Below are positions 46,430 to 58,229 of a stretch of DNA of 64,000 bases, piece by piece; the first letter of the stretch is position 1, and every line of letters starts with the position of its first letter. This DNA comes from Chrysaora quinquecirrha. Its lineage: Eukaryota > Cnidaria > Scyphozoa > Semaeostomeae > Pelagiidae. A program made the translations under genes and the position numbers. The stretch is from NCBI GenBank assembly GCA_014526335.1, contig JACTAT010000014.1, positions 1,559,250 to 1,623,249 on the forward strand, read 5' to 3'. The notes below the pieces were generated by a model. That model was given only the letters and a program-made list of their open reading frames with translations. It made no database searches and was not told the DNA's origin.

Positions 46430-47500
46430 GCTGAAAGAACCTCTTAGCAGTGAGATTTTCTGCCTCACAATAATTTCATCCTGATTTCAACATTGTGCAA
46501 TGCGTGAAAAGAACATATTTGTGGGAGTGGCAAAAAGGGGGGGGGTGCAAGATTCATAGCCGAGAACCACTTCAAATTTATCATGTCATAAAACAACTGA
46601 AACAAGACAGGCTATCATATCATAATCTAACTGAAACACAGAAAAAATTATATTAAACAAGCACTACGAATTGCAAAGTTCCTCATAATGTCCAGAATTA
46701 GCTCAATCATGCATACTTTAATTATAATATAAAATCAAGCAGATGATAACATACGTGTAAAATAAAGAAAATAGAATAGTCCAGCCTGAATTAAAATACC
46801 AGCTCGGTCATGTGAGTTGGAGAAGTAGCCGCACTGGGAATTTGGGGGTGGGTGGGAAAAAATTTTCTGAAGTTCAAAATTGTTCTGAAGCTCTGATTCT
46901 GTGTTTTCCGTGCGAAATCTGATCGAGTGCATGGTGAAATTTGGGAGGTTTCTTTTGTATCGGTTTGATTGACATGTGAGGAGCACGAAACTCAGATTTG
47001 CTCTATGATTGGTCAAGGTTCGTCAGCTGACTAAATGCCGTACTGCGATTGGATAACGAGCCCATTTTTGATTTACTGTGTTTGGAATGTTTTCAGGAAG
47101 TGGCGTCAGTGCATCGGCCCTTAAACTGCCTGAATCCAAACTACCGCTATACATCCGTGAATGGTTGAGGAATACAATTTTCAGCCAATGCACCAGTCAC
47201 CATGGAGACAGAGCCGCAGATAGGGAAAATATGAGGCAGAGAGTAGAGGGCAGAAGATAATGCAGAGAAATCTAAAATGACACAGCATAGTGGAAAAATG
47301 GCGTAATAGGTCCCATGGACCTAGTAATATAGAAGGCAAAGGCTACATGACAGGGCGGGTGGGAGGAAAATTGTTGAATTGTCAAGGAAAGAATTCGTGA
47401 AATGTCAATCACTATGACAGCTGACTGACAATAGGGAATTCGAGGGGGACTCCAACAAAGTCTGGGTCCCCAAATAATATAACATCTTCCTCCTGGTGTA
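46430..47500. other. Non-coding part of duplication B
   Basis: No gene recognised. Shared with 61540-63139 apart from the extra blocks there. Small frames on both strands show no family features. Confidence 0.5.
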
Positions 47501-47509
47501 TTAACCCCA

Positions 47510-48740
47510 CTTAAACAGCTAATTAAGCTCACAAAGCCATGACAAAACTTACCCATCACGGGCATTTTAGAGCCACCTTTGGGCTAAAAAACAAACGGAC
47601 CCTTTTCGAGCCAATGAAGCTCATGAAGGCACGAAAAAACTTCTCTATCACGGGCATTTTACAGCCACCCTTGGGCTAAAAACAAACGGGGCCTTCTCAA
47701 GCTTATCAAGCTCATGAAGCCATGCAAACGTACCTAACACGGCCACCCTTTGGTTGAAAACAAACAGGATCTTCTCGAGCGTATTACGCTCATAAAGCCA
47801 TGGAAAAACTTACCCCTCACGGGCATCTAAGAGTCGTCCTTGGGCTGAAACCAATCTGGCCTTCTTGAGCTAAACAAGCTCATGAAAGACAAGCCACGAT
47901 GGGCATATTCCAGCAGCCCTTGGGCTGAGAATACATGGGGTCCCCTCGAGCTAAACGAGCACCACTAACCCTGAAAAGGTAATGGTACTGGGCGTCTTAA
48001 GAGCCCCATCTGGGCTGAAAATAACCAGGGCCCTTGAGCGGAACAAGTTCATCTGGTCCGTTATGGCGTCTTAAGAGCCCCATTTGGACTGAAACGCCCC
48101 AAGTCCCTTGAGCTGACCAAGTTCCTCTGGTATTGAAGAGTGAGACGCATTGTCGCCCTTGAGCTGACTAAAACCAAGGTCCCCTTGCGGTAACAAGCTC
48201 GTCTTTAAAACGAAGTGAACTAAATTAGGGCCTGGTCTCCATTTCGGAACCTAATGTCAATTAGTGTTTTTTCATCATTTTCTCCGAGCAAAATTATTTC
48301 TTTGTTTGTTTGTTGGTTTGTTTTGTTTTTTTTTTTTTTTACACATTCATTTGAGAAAATAGGGCATTCTGCAAGTGTTCAATGTTTTCTTCTTAGGTTC
48401 CACATCTTCTGCACCGAGAGCAATATCGTTTGCTTTGTAATTTGCTTAAAAATTAGCCTTCATGGACGTCTAAAAGTGCCATCCTTTAGCTGAAAAGCAA
48501 ACAGGGTCCCTCGAGCTTATAAGGTAACATGACAATGGTAATTAGTCATCATGTGCCTCAAACAGCCATGCCATTGTTGCAAGGGCAAACGTGCCCCTTA
48601 GTTGATAAGGAAAACGCGGCTGCTGTGAGGCACCAAAATTGACCACAACCCATCTTGGGCAAAGCAAAGCCACCTTGGGACTGATCAATTACATGCAAGC
48701 CGTGCTAAGCCTTATTAAAAACGTCCCAGCGTTGTTTCCC
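47510..48740. repeat. ~93-bp tandem repeat decaying to the right
   Basis: Units read CACGGGCATTTTAGAGCCAC, CTTTGGGCTAAAA, ACAAACGG, then an AGCTCATGAAG block; the first two starts are ~92 bp apart (47557 and 47649). The units become unrecognisable by about 48200-48740 (GCGTCTTAAGAGCCCCATC forms). The same repeat reappears at 63550-64000. No protein assigned. Confidence 0.8.
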
Positions 48741-51700
48741 TGGAATGAATGTAACCACCCGTCGGTGAGTAAATAACATATAACACACAGACAACTTTAG
48801 GGTTTGGCCCACATTAATTCGGCTTGTCACAACCCAAAGTTCAGTGAGTAAATGAGCAGCCGCTGGGCTGGCTCCAAAGTACCTCTTAAGCTATGATTTC
48901 AAAAAACGGTACTAACCTATCCACCTGGGGTTTATGTATACCCTGCTCTAAGATTAGTCATACACTAAGCGCAAGATTCCCCATTGACCTTGTTGCTGCG
49001 ACTAGCCCTGACTTAAGATGAAGGCCATTGGGACTAAAGTCTTAGAGAACCACCCAGATCTCCAACATAATCGTGATATATGAATCCACTTGATAACCCA
49101 TGGCCGGGCTGTGATAACAACACAAGGTGGACCACGTAAAACTCTTGCAACCAAATACAGAATGCCCAAGCACTAACTTTGATTGGTGTGAAATTGTACG
49201 ACGGGACTCTTGATATGCCATCTTCCATGAGGAGCTTCCACCGCTTCACAATGGCACCTAGGGTCTTTAGCTTCATCACCATATTACGTCCATGTGGGTC
49301 CTCTAGCCTAGTCAGGATTTTTGCTTTCTTGTTATTGAAATGAGGATTACCTTACCTCAAAGACTGTGGCTAAAAATTCGGGCACGACTGCCATTTCTTC
49401 GCTAAGTTGCGGTGAAAAAACCAATACTAGACTCTGGCAAAGCCAAAGTTTAGAAAATTTGTCACACACCCAATGCAAACCTCACTAGGGCTGAGATGGA
49501 GAGGGGCTACAAAAACCTCCTAGCAATCGAGCGGGGAAAGTTGAATTCCAGCTCAAATTTACGTGGCAAGCTATAACAGCATCCCTGAAAGCTCTGCACA
49601 AAGAAAAAACACTTATCTCGATACAGGGAGTTTAAAACCCAAACTTTTAAGTAAAACTTTTCAGGAAGATATCTTTGTATATCACCACTTCCCGATTTTA
49701 CGCCAGGATTCCTTGCATCTTGCATCTAGTCGAATTGCACAAGCGCTTCGGCAATAACCCGCAAGAATATTCCCTATATGTTAGGGCTACGAACATGGAC
49801 CCCAAGTGCCCCACATGGAGATACACAACGGACTTCCCAGTCAGGTCACAAGATTTGACATCTGGGTGTATACCACAAGGACCACAATAACTAAGGGGTT
49901 AATCCAAAAATGAGCCTTACAATTGTAAGTTACATAACCATACATTAACACTTCATAACCGTCCACCAAAATGAATATTGCAGCCCACCAAAATGCAGTA
50001 AGTAGGAGCATGGTACCATTGGGCCCGGGGTGAAGCTGCCCAAGATAAGGGACGGGACTTGTGGACCCCAGTTTTGGGTCATAAATTTCCATCAATCCCC
50101 ATCGACCCCAGTTTTGGGTCATAAACTCGGTTCAACTACAGTACAATCTTTTAAGAAGATTCTTTCTGTCCCAAGAGTCAGTTTGGCCACGACATCTATC
50201 ACTTCCAGGTTGAGGGATACAGATTCATCAATTATTGGGCCAAATTGATTGCTGCTTTGTACCTTGATTCAATCAATTTATATCTTGTTTTTACTACAAC
50301 TTATTCAAGTCTTTTGTCTGAATGTAAACTGGAGCCAATTCCTCCTTCTTTTAAGTAGTACCAGTTCAGTTCTCCTGCAGCAATTCTGGCATGATCTCAC
50401 CTCATGCAGAAATCCCATTTATAGCTATCCTGCAGCCACCTCATCTCCGATGGCAAAAACCAATAATACTCTAGATACTGCATATATGCTGCTTTTTTGC
50501 TGCATAGGTCCATAAAACCTCTAGTCTCCAAGTTAGTGTCTCAGCAAAAGTAGGTAGATAACAAATAATCCACTTTTTTAGTGTGGCATCAAGAATCATC
50601 TTTCACCTTGAATAAAAACTAGGTTTCGTTTTAGAATCAATTAATCAGTCTGTAGTTATTAATCATCAGCTGTGAGAACATTTGGCAGAAAAACAGGTAG
50701 ATAGGCCCTGGAACGTCACTTTCGAAAATGAGCCATTTGCTATTGACCTCGCTTGATCACATATCACCTCGCTTTCGCTTTCCCGCACTTTCATTTAACA
50801 AAATGGACGAAAGAAACAAGACAAGGTTTATTTTGTGGCAGATAAGGTTTCTCTTTAGAGGGAGATAAGAAAAAAATGGTATCAAAAGAACTTGTGTTAT
50901 TAAAATAACAGAGATTATTGGTAAACTTAGGGCAAGTAATCATGAATTGGAAACAACAGTTACAATGTTGACCCAACTCTGGCCCTCTGGATGATTAATT
51001 TTGCTGGAGATAAACCGGTCTTTAGACTTTGTTAAAGAATTTGGCTGGTTTTTTGTTCCTGCTATTTTGGTTATTGTAGTTTTACTCATGTACTTTTGAG
51101 CAAGATACATTTTTCAGAGCTTCTACACAATTTGACTGGAATTAATACTTAGGTGCTTTGCATTTTAAATGTTTTTGTGAGTGTGGGACCCCCCCCCAAT
51201 TTGGAGTAATTTTTCTGTGACAGTTACCCCCAGTCTTGGGTATAATTTCAAATTATCCACCCCAGTCTTGGGTACGTTTGGCTTGGTCACCTACTCAAGT
51301 CCCCGTCCCTGATCTTGGGCAGCTTCACCCCGGTTCCAAAAACATACCGATTTTACAGCAGAAACATCTCTGGATAAACTTGAAAGCTTTTTGGTCTGAC
51401 ACTCTTCAGAATATAAAATTCATAAGCAGACTTTAACAATTGACCAAGGTGAAGACGAATCAGCATTGTGTTTTCAACACCAATCAGCTTGTGGGATACA
51501 GCAGGAAGACCAACAGAACTGATGTGGACAGACAACTCCCTAATGGAACAAAGATCTTGTTTTGCCAATTATTTGAAAACGGTCCTTGCTGTAATTTTCT
51601 GCACAATTTGGGTTATCAAGTAATTGCTGTCCTTTGGCAGAATCGTGTTCGAGGCTAGGTTGTTGCTTGGACCTGCGGGGTTGTTGCCCTGTTTGCCGAA

Positions 51701-52304
51701 AATTGTGCTAACTGATATTAGTAGGAACTTGCTGTTTGATCCTATTACTTGGCATCACACCGGCACGAAAATTCTTAAAGAACCAAGCTTTTCTGTGTGG
51801 TAGGCACGCAATCCTTTTGAATGGATGGTAGAACTTTCCGAGTGCTAAAAACTAACCTAGAGTTGGCAGCAACGAAACACTTAGTAATGACCCTTTTCGT
51901 ATCCACGGCATTTTTGTAAACATGACACTTTTGTGGATCGTACTTTTTGTCAGTCGAAAAAATTTACATCTTCTTGCGAAAACAATCCGAAATAACGACC
52001 TTAAGATAGCTGTTTTCAATAGGAATTGACCTTTTTTGTCCAATTCCGAATCGAGCCTAGTTTGAGACTAGCAATACAGTCCCAGACTGAACCGATTAGA
52101 CCGAGCGAATTGAATTGAATTTAAAACGAATTTGGAATTAATTTGGACCGTATTGAATTGAATTTTGAACGAATATAAAAGTGAGCTGAAACGATATTAT
52201 CTGTGTTATTTTTCAGAACAATTCCCTTCAATATCGTCTTATTACCAAATTACCAGAACGAATTTGGATATAATATTTTGAGACGGTACCTTAAGCCAGG
52301 TTTA
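48740..52304. other. No gene recognised
   Basis: 3.5 kb of single-copy-looking DNA. Short frames (for example 49034-49282 minus and 50249-50515 plus) show no domain. 50030-50125 and 51225-51335 are related inverted segments (see separate entry). The upstream JMJD4 exons should lie in or left of this region on the plus strand but were not identified. Confidence 0.5.
50020..51340. mobile_element. Inverted related ends ~1.3 kb apart
   Basis: GGGTGAAGCTGCCCAAGATA with GGGACGGGACTTG and CCCCAGTTTTGGGTC at 50030-50120 correspond, inverted, to CCCCAGTCTTGGGTA and CAAGTCCCCGTCCCTGATC with TTGGGCAGCTTCACCCCGG at 51228-51335. They could be the ends of a 1.3-kb non-autonomous element or two separate copies of one dispersed repeat. 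Confidence 0.4.
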
Positions 52305-52680
52305 CACTCTTTTTTTTATAAGAAACCCGTTTATAAGAAACTCAGTACTGAGATCAATATTGGTTAAGAAACTTTCAGTACGCGACCCAAAATGATAAGA
52401 AACTCGCAGGTCTCAATAAATCTTTGGAATTAAAATATATCATGGAAAAGCGAACTTCTGTAAAACCTGAAGTCTCTATTTTTACAAAAAAAAACAGCTG
52501 ATGTAATCAAGAATTGCATTGCTTCTTCTATTTGTCAAATTTAAGTGTCAATTACCTGCTTTGGCACTAAAAAATTTTGATCCCTAAGAAACTGCAAGAA
52601 ACTTTCAGTACCACAATTGTCCAAAAACTAAGTAACTTTGAGTACTGGAAAAAATTCTTAGTTTCTTATAAAAAAGAGTG
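52305..52680. mobile_element. TA-flanked MITE (CACTC subfamily)
   Basis: CACTCTTTTTTTTATAAGAA and TTTCTTATAAAAAAGAGTG are inverted, flanked by TA (52303-52304, 52681-52682). The same subfamily as 9369-9743. It seems nested in another element: CCTTAAGCCAGGTTTA lies left and CATAAGCCTGGCTTTA lies at ~53070. Confidence 0.83.
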
Positions 52681-52759
52681 TATGTTGACATTGCACACAG
52701 TCAGAATTAGTTACTGACTGCTAATTGGCGTTTTTTTAACTAATCATAGTCATGAACTA

Positions 52760-53090
52760 TAATCTATCGCAACTAACTGGTCGACATTAGCACTCTGGCA
52801 ACTAGTTGGCAACTAGTTCCTTTTTGACGGCCACTATTCTGTGCGCAGCTCCAGAAAGTTGGACATGTTCTACTCCTGCAATTAGTTGCCGACTGATTCC
52901 CATCAGTCACAGTCGACCTGTCGCAAGAGCGACCTGAGCGCTCTTGCGACCTGAGCGCTCTTGCGACAAGGATCAACAATATCCTTTCAGTTCGGAACAG
53001 TTGTTGACATGTCGGCGTAAGCCCGCAGTTACAACTAGTTGGCGTTGGTTCTATCGTATCGTAGATCGACATAAGCCTGGCTTTACAGTC
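52760..53090. repeat. Dispersed repeat, copy 2
   Basis: Related to 13280-13535 (see there). It contains a doubled GAGCGCTCTTGCGACCT block. The minus-strand frame here is part of the repeat. Confidence 0.7.
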
Positions 53091-54133
53091 TAGCATCGGC
53101 TCATCGGTTTGATCTAACATTATCATAACATAGGGACTACCTTCCTGGAGTGACTAATTAGGTCAGTGTAACCCATTGCTTCCTTCCCTGAATGTAATAG
53201 TCCCAGGGGATGGGGTACATGACTTATGAATGGACGAGGATTGCCGCCCAGATTTTGGAAACCTACCCACTTTTAATGTAAACCTTTGCAGAAACAGACC
53301 CTATTTTATGAGTAAAAATAAGCGGAATATGATAATAATAAGATTTTATAGACCTTATTATGGCTTGATATTGTACAACGAGCATCTTGACGGATCTTAT
53401 GACCCTCGAACAAGTTGTGGAAAGAGAAGAAAAACTGTGGACCAGGTTTAGCTCCACTTCAACCTCGACTTCCTTGCTTGACAACAACTGGCCTCAGAAT
53501 ATGTTGAAACCATCTTTTTAAAACCAGGCTAGGCAACTGAACTGCATTTGAGTATAGTAATGATGACTTCACATAGTCCAATCCGATTCCCCTTTATTTT
53601 ACAGAACATTTGTCCATTATAACAAAGTTTAGATTGACAAACACTTATACAGAATCGAAATCAAGTTCCCTTTCTATTTAGTTGTGCATTTTTATTCAAT
53701 TCTAATATTTGAAGACTGATAACAACATTACTCTTGTTTTAGATGTTCAAAATCTAGCGATTTTACCGCTTTTCTGATCGAATTAAAGTTAAGCTTTCGA
53801 CCTTTTTTCAATTTGCCACCCACTTTTATGGGGTTTTGGTTACAATCATACCCATGTTTAGAGAACTTCAGGGCCAAAAACCCACCCATATGGGCGGCAA
53901 CTGCCCGTACCCGAATTATACTAAGTACCCCTCCGGGGTAATTTTACTGTGTAATTACGTAGACCTTTAATTATGGACGGTAGGTAAGAACAGTTTTTTT
54001 AAGAGAACCATTCATTTCAGCTTCTTTGCTCCCGTAGAGTAGTGTTATACTCTTGAATTTGCAGGCAGTATAAGTTAATAAATGTCCTTATATTAACTAT
54101 GTTCGTTCAATGACAGTTTTTTTTCTTTACAAG
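53091..54133. other. No gene recognised upstream of the JMJD4 exons
   Basis: A frame at 53230-53451 starts with ATG but shows no JMJD4 resemblance. This is probably intron sequence of JMJD4. Confidence 0.5.
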
Positions 54134-54265
54134 AGAATATCCTGAATACAGGGCCTACGAGGTGCTTGACTACTTCAAATCTGATTGGTTGAATGAATTC
54201 TTTGATACTGATGAGCAAGTAGCTGATGATTATAGATTTGTTTACATGGGTCCAAAAGGAACATG
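54134..54265 (+). CDS. JMJD4: JMJD4 exon (JmjC domain, first exon seen)
   Basis: The acceptor is TTTCTTTACAAG and the donor ATG|GTAGGT. It encodes EYPEYRAYEVLDYFKSDWLN, then EFFDTDEQVADDYRFVYMGPKGTW, the characteristic entry into the JmjC fold of JMJD4 with the invariant YRFVYMGPKGTWT run. JMJD4 is a cytoplasmic 2-oxoglutarate/Fe(II) oxygenase that hydroxylates a lysine in translation termination factor eRF1. The N-terminal exons were not found to the left. Either start at 54134 or 54136 fits the acceptor; the phase of the missing upstream exon would decide. Confidence 0.93.
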
Positions 54266-54380
54266 GTAGGTATGTTGCTGCCTTTTCGTCATTGTTTCTT
54301 TCATTTGCTTATGACTGGTCCATGTTACTGCTCAGTTTTTGTTGTAAAATTTACTACAGAAACTTTTCTTATTGTTACAG

Positions 54381-54407
54381 GACTGCTTTTCATGCTGATG
54401 TTTTCAG
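54381..54407 (+). CDS. JMJD4: JMJD4 micro-exon with the HxD iron ligands
   Basis: A 27-bp exon between TTGTTACAG and CAG|GTAAGA. It completes the Trp codon from the previous exon and reads TAFHADVF before leaving AG for the next Arg. His and Asp of FHAD are the first two Fe(II) ligands of the JmjC dioxygenase, so this tiny exon is essential for activity. Confidence 0.93.
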
Positions 54408-54576
54408 GTAAGATGTTTGAATTTCTAGTACAAAAAAGACTAAATTGCTCCCTCTGGACAGGGCACTATGAACCTAAGTTTTGGAAAAACGTTTCCAGAC
54501 TACTGATTATTGCTGTAGCTGTTTGACTAGTAACGAAACTCGGTGCCTCTCCCTCCTTGCCCCTTAGTATCAGTAG

Positions 54577-54578
<2 letters not shown>

Positions 54579-54618
<40 letters not shown>

Positions 54619-55202
54619 GTTTGTAAGTTAGTTAGTTAGCTAGTTAGTTAGTTAGTTAGTAAGTTAGTTAGTTAATTAGTTAGTTAATTAATTAGTAGTT
54701 GGTTATTTAGTTAGTTAGTTAGTTAGTTGATTTATACGTTAGTTAGGTAGTTAGTTAGTTAGTTAGTTGGTTGGTTATTAGTTAATCGGTTGGTTAGTTA
54801 GTTAGTTAGTTAGTTGTTTACTTAGTTAGTTAGTTCGTTCGTTATTTAGTTAGTTAGTTAGTTAGTTTTGGTTTGTTAGTTAGCTTGTTAGTTACTCCGT
54901 TAGTAAGTAAGTTGGTTGCTTAGTTCTTAAGTTAGTTAGTTAGTTGGTTTGCTAGTTAGTTAGTTAATTGGTTAGTTAGTTAGTTAGTTAGTTGGGTAAT
55001 TGGTTAGTTAGTTGGTATGTTAGTTAGTTAGTTAGTTGGTTCTCCGTTAGTTAGTTAGTTAGTTAGTTAGTTAATTAGTTAGCTTGTTAGTTACTCCGTT
55101 AATAAGTAAGTTGGTTGCTTGGTTCGTAAGTTAGTTAGTTAGTTAGTTAGTTAGTATGTTAGTTAGTTAGTTAGTTAGTTGGTTTGCTAGTTAGTTAGTT
55201 AA

Positions 55203-55234
<32 letters not shown>

Positions 55235-55392
55235 GTAATTAGTTAGTTAGTTAGTATGTTAGTTAGTTAGTTAGTTAGTTCTCCGTTAGTTAGTTAGTTA
55301 GTTAGTTAATTAGTTAGCTTGTTAGTTACTCCGTTAGTAAGTAAGTTAGTTGCTTAGTTCGTAAGTTAGTTAGTTAGTTAGTTAGTTAGTAT

Positions 55393-55465
<73 letters not shown>

Positions 55466-55517
55466 GTAATTAGTTAGTTAGTTCGTTAGTTAGTTAATTA
55501 GTTAATTAGTTAGTTAT
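54579..55517. repeat. (TTAG)n microsatellite in JMJD4 intron
   Basis: About 940 bp of TTAG units with scattered variants (TTAA, TTGG, CTCCGTTAGT blocks). A longer pattern TTAGTTACTCCGTTA recurs near 54889, 55089 and 55322, so there is a ~200-230-bp higher-order repeat. It lies between the 54381 and 55595 exons. Confidence 0.95.
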
Positions 55518-55594
55518 TGGTGAAGTTATTTTACCAAATTAATTTTTTGCCACCAAGGACTTATCAATGTTTGAAAGTAAAATGTTTATTGTAG

Positions 55595-55807
55595 ATCATA
55601 CAGTTGGTCTGCAAATATCTGCGGACGAAAGACATGGATTCTTTATCCGCCTGGTGAGGAAGAAAATATGAAAGACAGTTTGGGTAATCTTCCGTTTGAT
55701 GTAACATCTGATGAGTTGAAAGATAAAACGAGGTTTTCAAATGCTTCAGATGCATGCGAACCAATTCAGTTTATTCAAGAAGAAGGTGAAGTTGTATTTA
55801 TACCGAG
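55595..55807 (+). CDS. JMJD4: JMJD4 exon (JmjC core)
   Basis: A 213-bp exon with acceptor TTTATTGTAG and donor GAG|GTAGGT. After completing Arg it reads SYSWSANICGRKTWILYPPG, then EEENMKDSLGNLPFDVTSDE, a variable acidic loop, and EEGEVVFIP leading to Ser. SYSWSxNxCGRKxWxLYPPG and GNLPxDVTS are hallmark JMJD4 segments. The residues that contact 2-oxoglutarate in this fold lie in the SANICGRKTW stretch (family knowledge). The frame is uninterrupted. Confidence 0.94.
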
Positions 55808-55909
55808 GTAGGTGATATTCTACATTTTGATCATGTTGCCTTTTATCCAATTTTAGCATAGCACCTTCTTCGTTCCATTTAGGGGTTTTTGAATCTCTCT
55901 TCAGGTCTA

Positions 55910-56311
55910 CACGCTTTTTTTTATAAGGAACCACTTTATAAGGAACCTACATGTAGAAGGCCCGAAAATTTAAAGAACTTATACCACTAAAGAGAAAATC
56001 ATTAAGGAACTTTTGAATGTGGAATACTTTTATCACTGCAAATAATCAAGAATTAGAATGCCGGTTCCATTCATTAGCAGTCGAAAATCACATAAACTGT
56101 ACGTTAAGCATGTATCCAATATTTCTTTGAGTAGTCTCGAGCTTTGCTCACATGCAAATGTCTCTCTTTTATTGTTAAGACCACTGTATGTGCACCTAAA
56201 ATTAAGGAACTATTAAGGAACTTTTGGAACTACAATTGCCTCAAAAGAGGCCCAAAAATAAGGAACTTTAAGAACTAGGCCTTGAGGTAGGTTCCTTATA
56301 AAAAAAGCGTG
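55910..56311. mobile_element. TA-flanked MITE (CACGC subfamily) in JMJD4 intron
   Basis: CACGCTTTTTTTTATAAGGA and TCCTTATAAAAAAAGCGTG are inverted, with TA at 55908-55909 and 56312-56313. Almost identical internally to 42227-42630. The flanks are unlike on the left side of the two copies. Confidence 0.85.
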
Positions 56312-56513
56312 TATATCAATCTCCCTATACCGTAAAAGCTCTAGCCACCCACCCAAATTTACCTTTTCAACTCCATGCAACAAATGTTGCACTATTGTTG
56401 TTGCGACGTCAAGCATAGCAGTATGTAAGAGTCATAGCACTATGTAAGGGATTAAGAAACTGGTTTGGATTGCCAATAGTAATATTATCTGATAATTTTC
56501 TGTTTTATTTTAG

Positions 56514-56541
56514 TGGTTGGTACCATCAAGTTCACAATCTG
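56514..56541 (+). CDS. JMJD4: JMJD4 exon with distal catalytic His
   Basis: A 28-bp exon with acceptor TTTTATTTTAG and donor CTG|GTAAGT. It completes Ser and reads GWYHQVHNL, ending in phase 0. The GWxHQVHNL motif supplies the third iron ligand (the His of VHN). The next expected segment (E/D-T-I-S-I-N-H-N-W) was not found in the remaining 7.5 kb, so the following exon lies beyond the window or is missing. The 3' end of this exon also occurs alone at 42640-42662. Confidence 0.92.
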
Positions 56542-58229
56542 GTAAGTACAATACAACTACTAACGCTTGACACTTTTACCCCTGGAATGTCGTGATCCAT
56601 AAATCTAAACTGATTTTTTGGAGAGAATTTGCTGCCTTTCACTATTTTTAATGTTGCAATGGGCGATTACGAGTGTTTTGTTTTTCTTGCTTTTTTTGCC
56701 TTATTGGCAAGGCTATGTACCAGTATGTATATACTCATGTAAGAAACGCTCGACGATCATCAATCCAACCTCTACTTTTACTGAACGCTTTGCTTTGAAA
56801 AATAAAGGTACTCGATTAACCTAAGATCTGTGAGGGTCGTTTAGGGGGTTACGTGTTCCCCTGTTCCTCGAGAAAATCCTATTGTTCCCTGGAGCTTTGT
56901 AAAATAATTTTTCAGAGTGATGGCAATGCGGTTTGATAAGGAGGATTTTACGCGATGCTTCATTCCCGATGTTCCTTTGTCTCTTTTAATTTTCGCGATG
57001 TTTCCTTGTTCCCTGGATACGTTTCGCATGTTTCCATGTTCCTGGGAACCCTTAAACGACCCTCAATTGTACAAATATGTCACCCCAAAAGGTGATACTG
57101 TAATAAATCCTTTTGACCCTTTTTTCAATATCGCTCGTAACTAAAAAGACCCTTGGGTGCCTAAAACCTTTGAAGTGTAAAATCCCTTGGTGCCTTGAGC
57201 CAAAGCGCAACTTCCGCCGAACTTGTCCAACTTTCTACTTGACTCTGGATAGCGACACACCTGCAGAGCTCCTCCAACCAAGCTCTCCGAAGCTCAAAAA
57301 CCATTCGCTACGGATCTTGGGAACATAATCAAACACCGTCTTTCAATAATGTTAAAACGCTCTCAGACACTCGCAAACATACGATAACTTTATGGACATT
57401 AACGCTAAGCAAAGTCACTTCAGTTCAAGCTTCATCACATTGTTTTACATTGTCATGACATTTACTGTATAAAGGCCTACTAGGTTCCTGTTGAAACAAA
57501 AGTATTTGAAATAAATCGGCAAGGCTCTCCGAGATCCTCAAGAGGTGATTTGCCCCTCCGTCCCTCCGTCGAGAGCATGGACTTTGTTCGTTTGATATGC
57601 GAAAGGCTAATTAAGCCAATTTATACATGTATATCAAGTTCCTTAAGTACATCCCTGCTCATCAAAATACACGTAACCATCAGGGCAAAGATACAACGAA
57701 ACGCTCGCCCAAGGTAGCTACTCTCATATATTTGCAAGCCTCAGCCACATCACAAGACATCAAGGCCACAGTATCCTAATAGTTAGGAAGAAGCTTGGGG
57801 TACCCTGTACGCAGCATAAAACATTCTCCGGACCAGTGCGCAGGCTAGATTTGGATTATTGATTTCAAAATTGTCAATGAAACAAGGTAAAACATTAACA
57901 GCTCTGTCCACAAGACATAGATAATAAACAGGCAACGATGCCTGACGTCTAACGTTGGGCTCAGGTCCTCACTACTCAGTCTAGCTGTACTGATGAGCCC
58001 TGAAATTGAGCGAAACCGGTCTGTAGCTCACTGTTTGAGGTGTCAGTGGTTTTCTTACACTTAACCTTGAAGGGCAAAGAAGACCGAGTCAACGAAGCTA
58101 TCTCTAGCTATCTCTGAAGCTAGAAACTCTGAGGATAAATGGGAATTCTTTCAGACTTTAATATCTTGAATTCGAATATATTACATACAGAACGAGGTCA
58201 ATATAAATAACTCCAGAAATTAGTCGGAT

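Larger units (their letters stand above)
42640..47726. repeat. Segmental duplication B, copy B1
   Basis: Matches 56519-64000 in direct orientation from the JMJD4 exon end through intron DNA, the 150-bp micro-ORF repeats, an integrase fragment, three ~290-bp repeats and into the ~93-bp repeats. B1 lacks several stretches found in B2: the third 150-bp unit plus ~370 bp, 59404-60125, ~62194-62632 and ~63139-63790. The rest is nearly identical. Confidence 0.93.

Noticed and set aside
45580..46430. Overlapping frames of 70-110 codons on both strands
   Set aside because: They follow the ~290-bp tandem repeat and appear on both strands with no family features.
53230..53451. Candidate upstream JMJD4 exon
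   Set aside because: The translation has no similarity to the expected N-terminal region and no clear acceptor/donor pair in phase.
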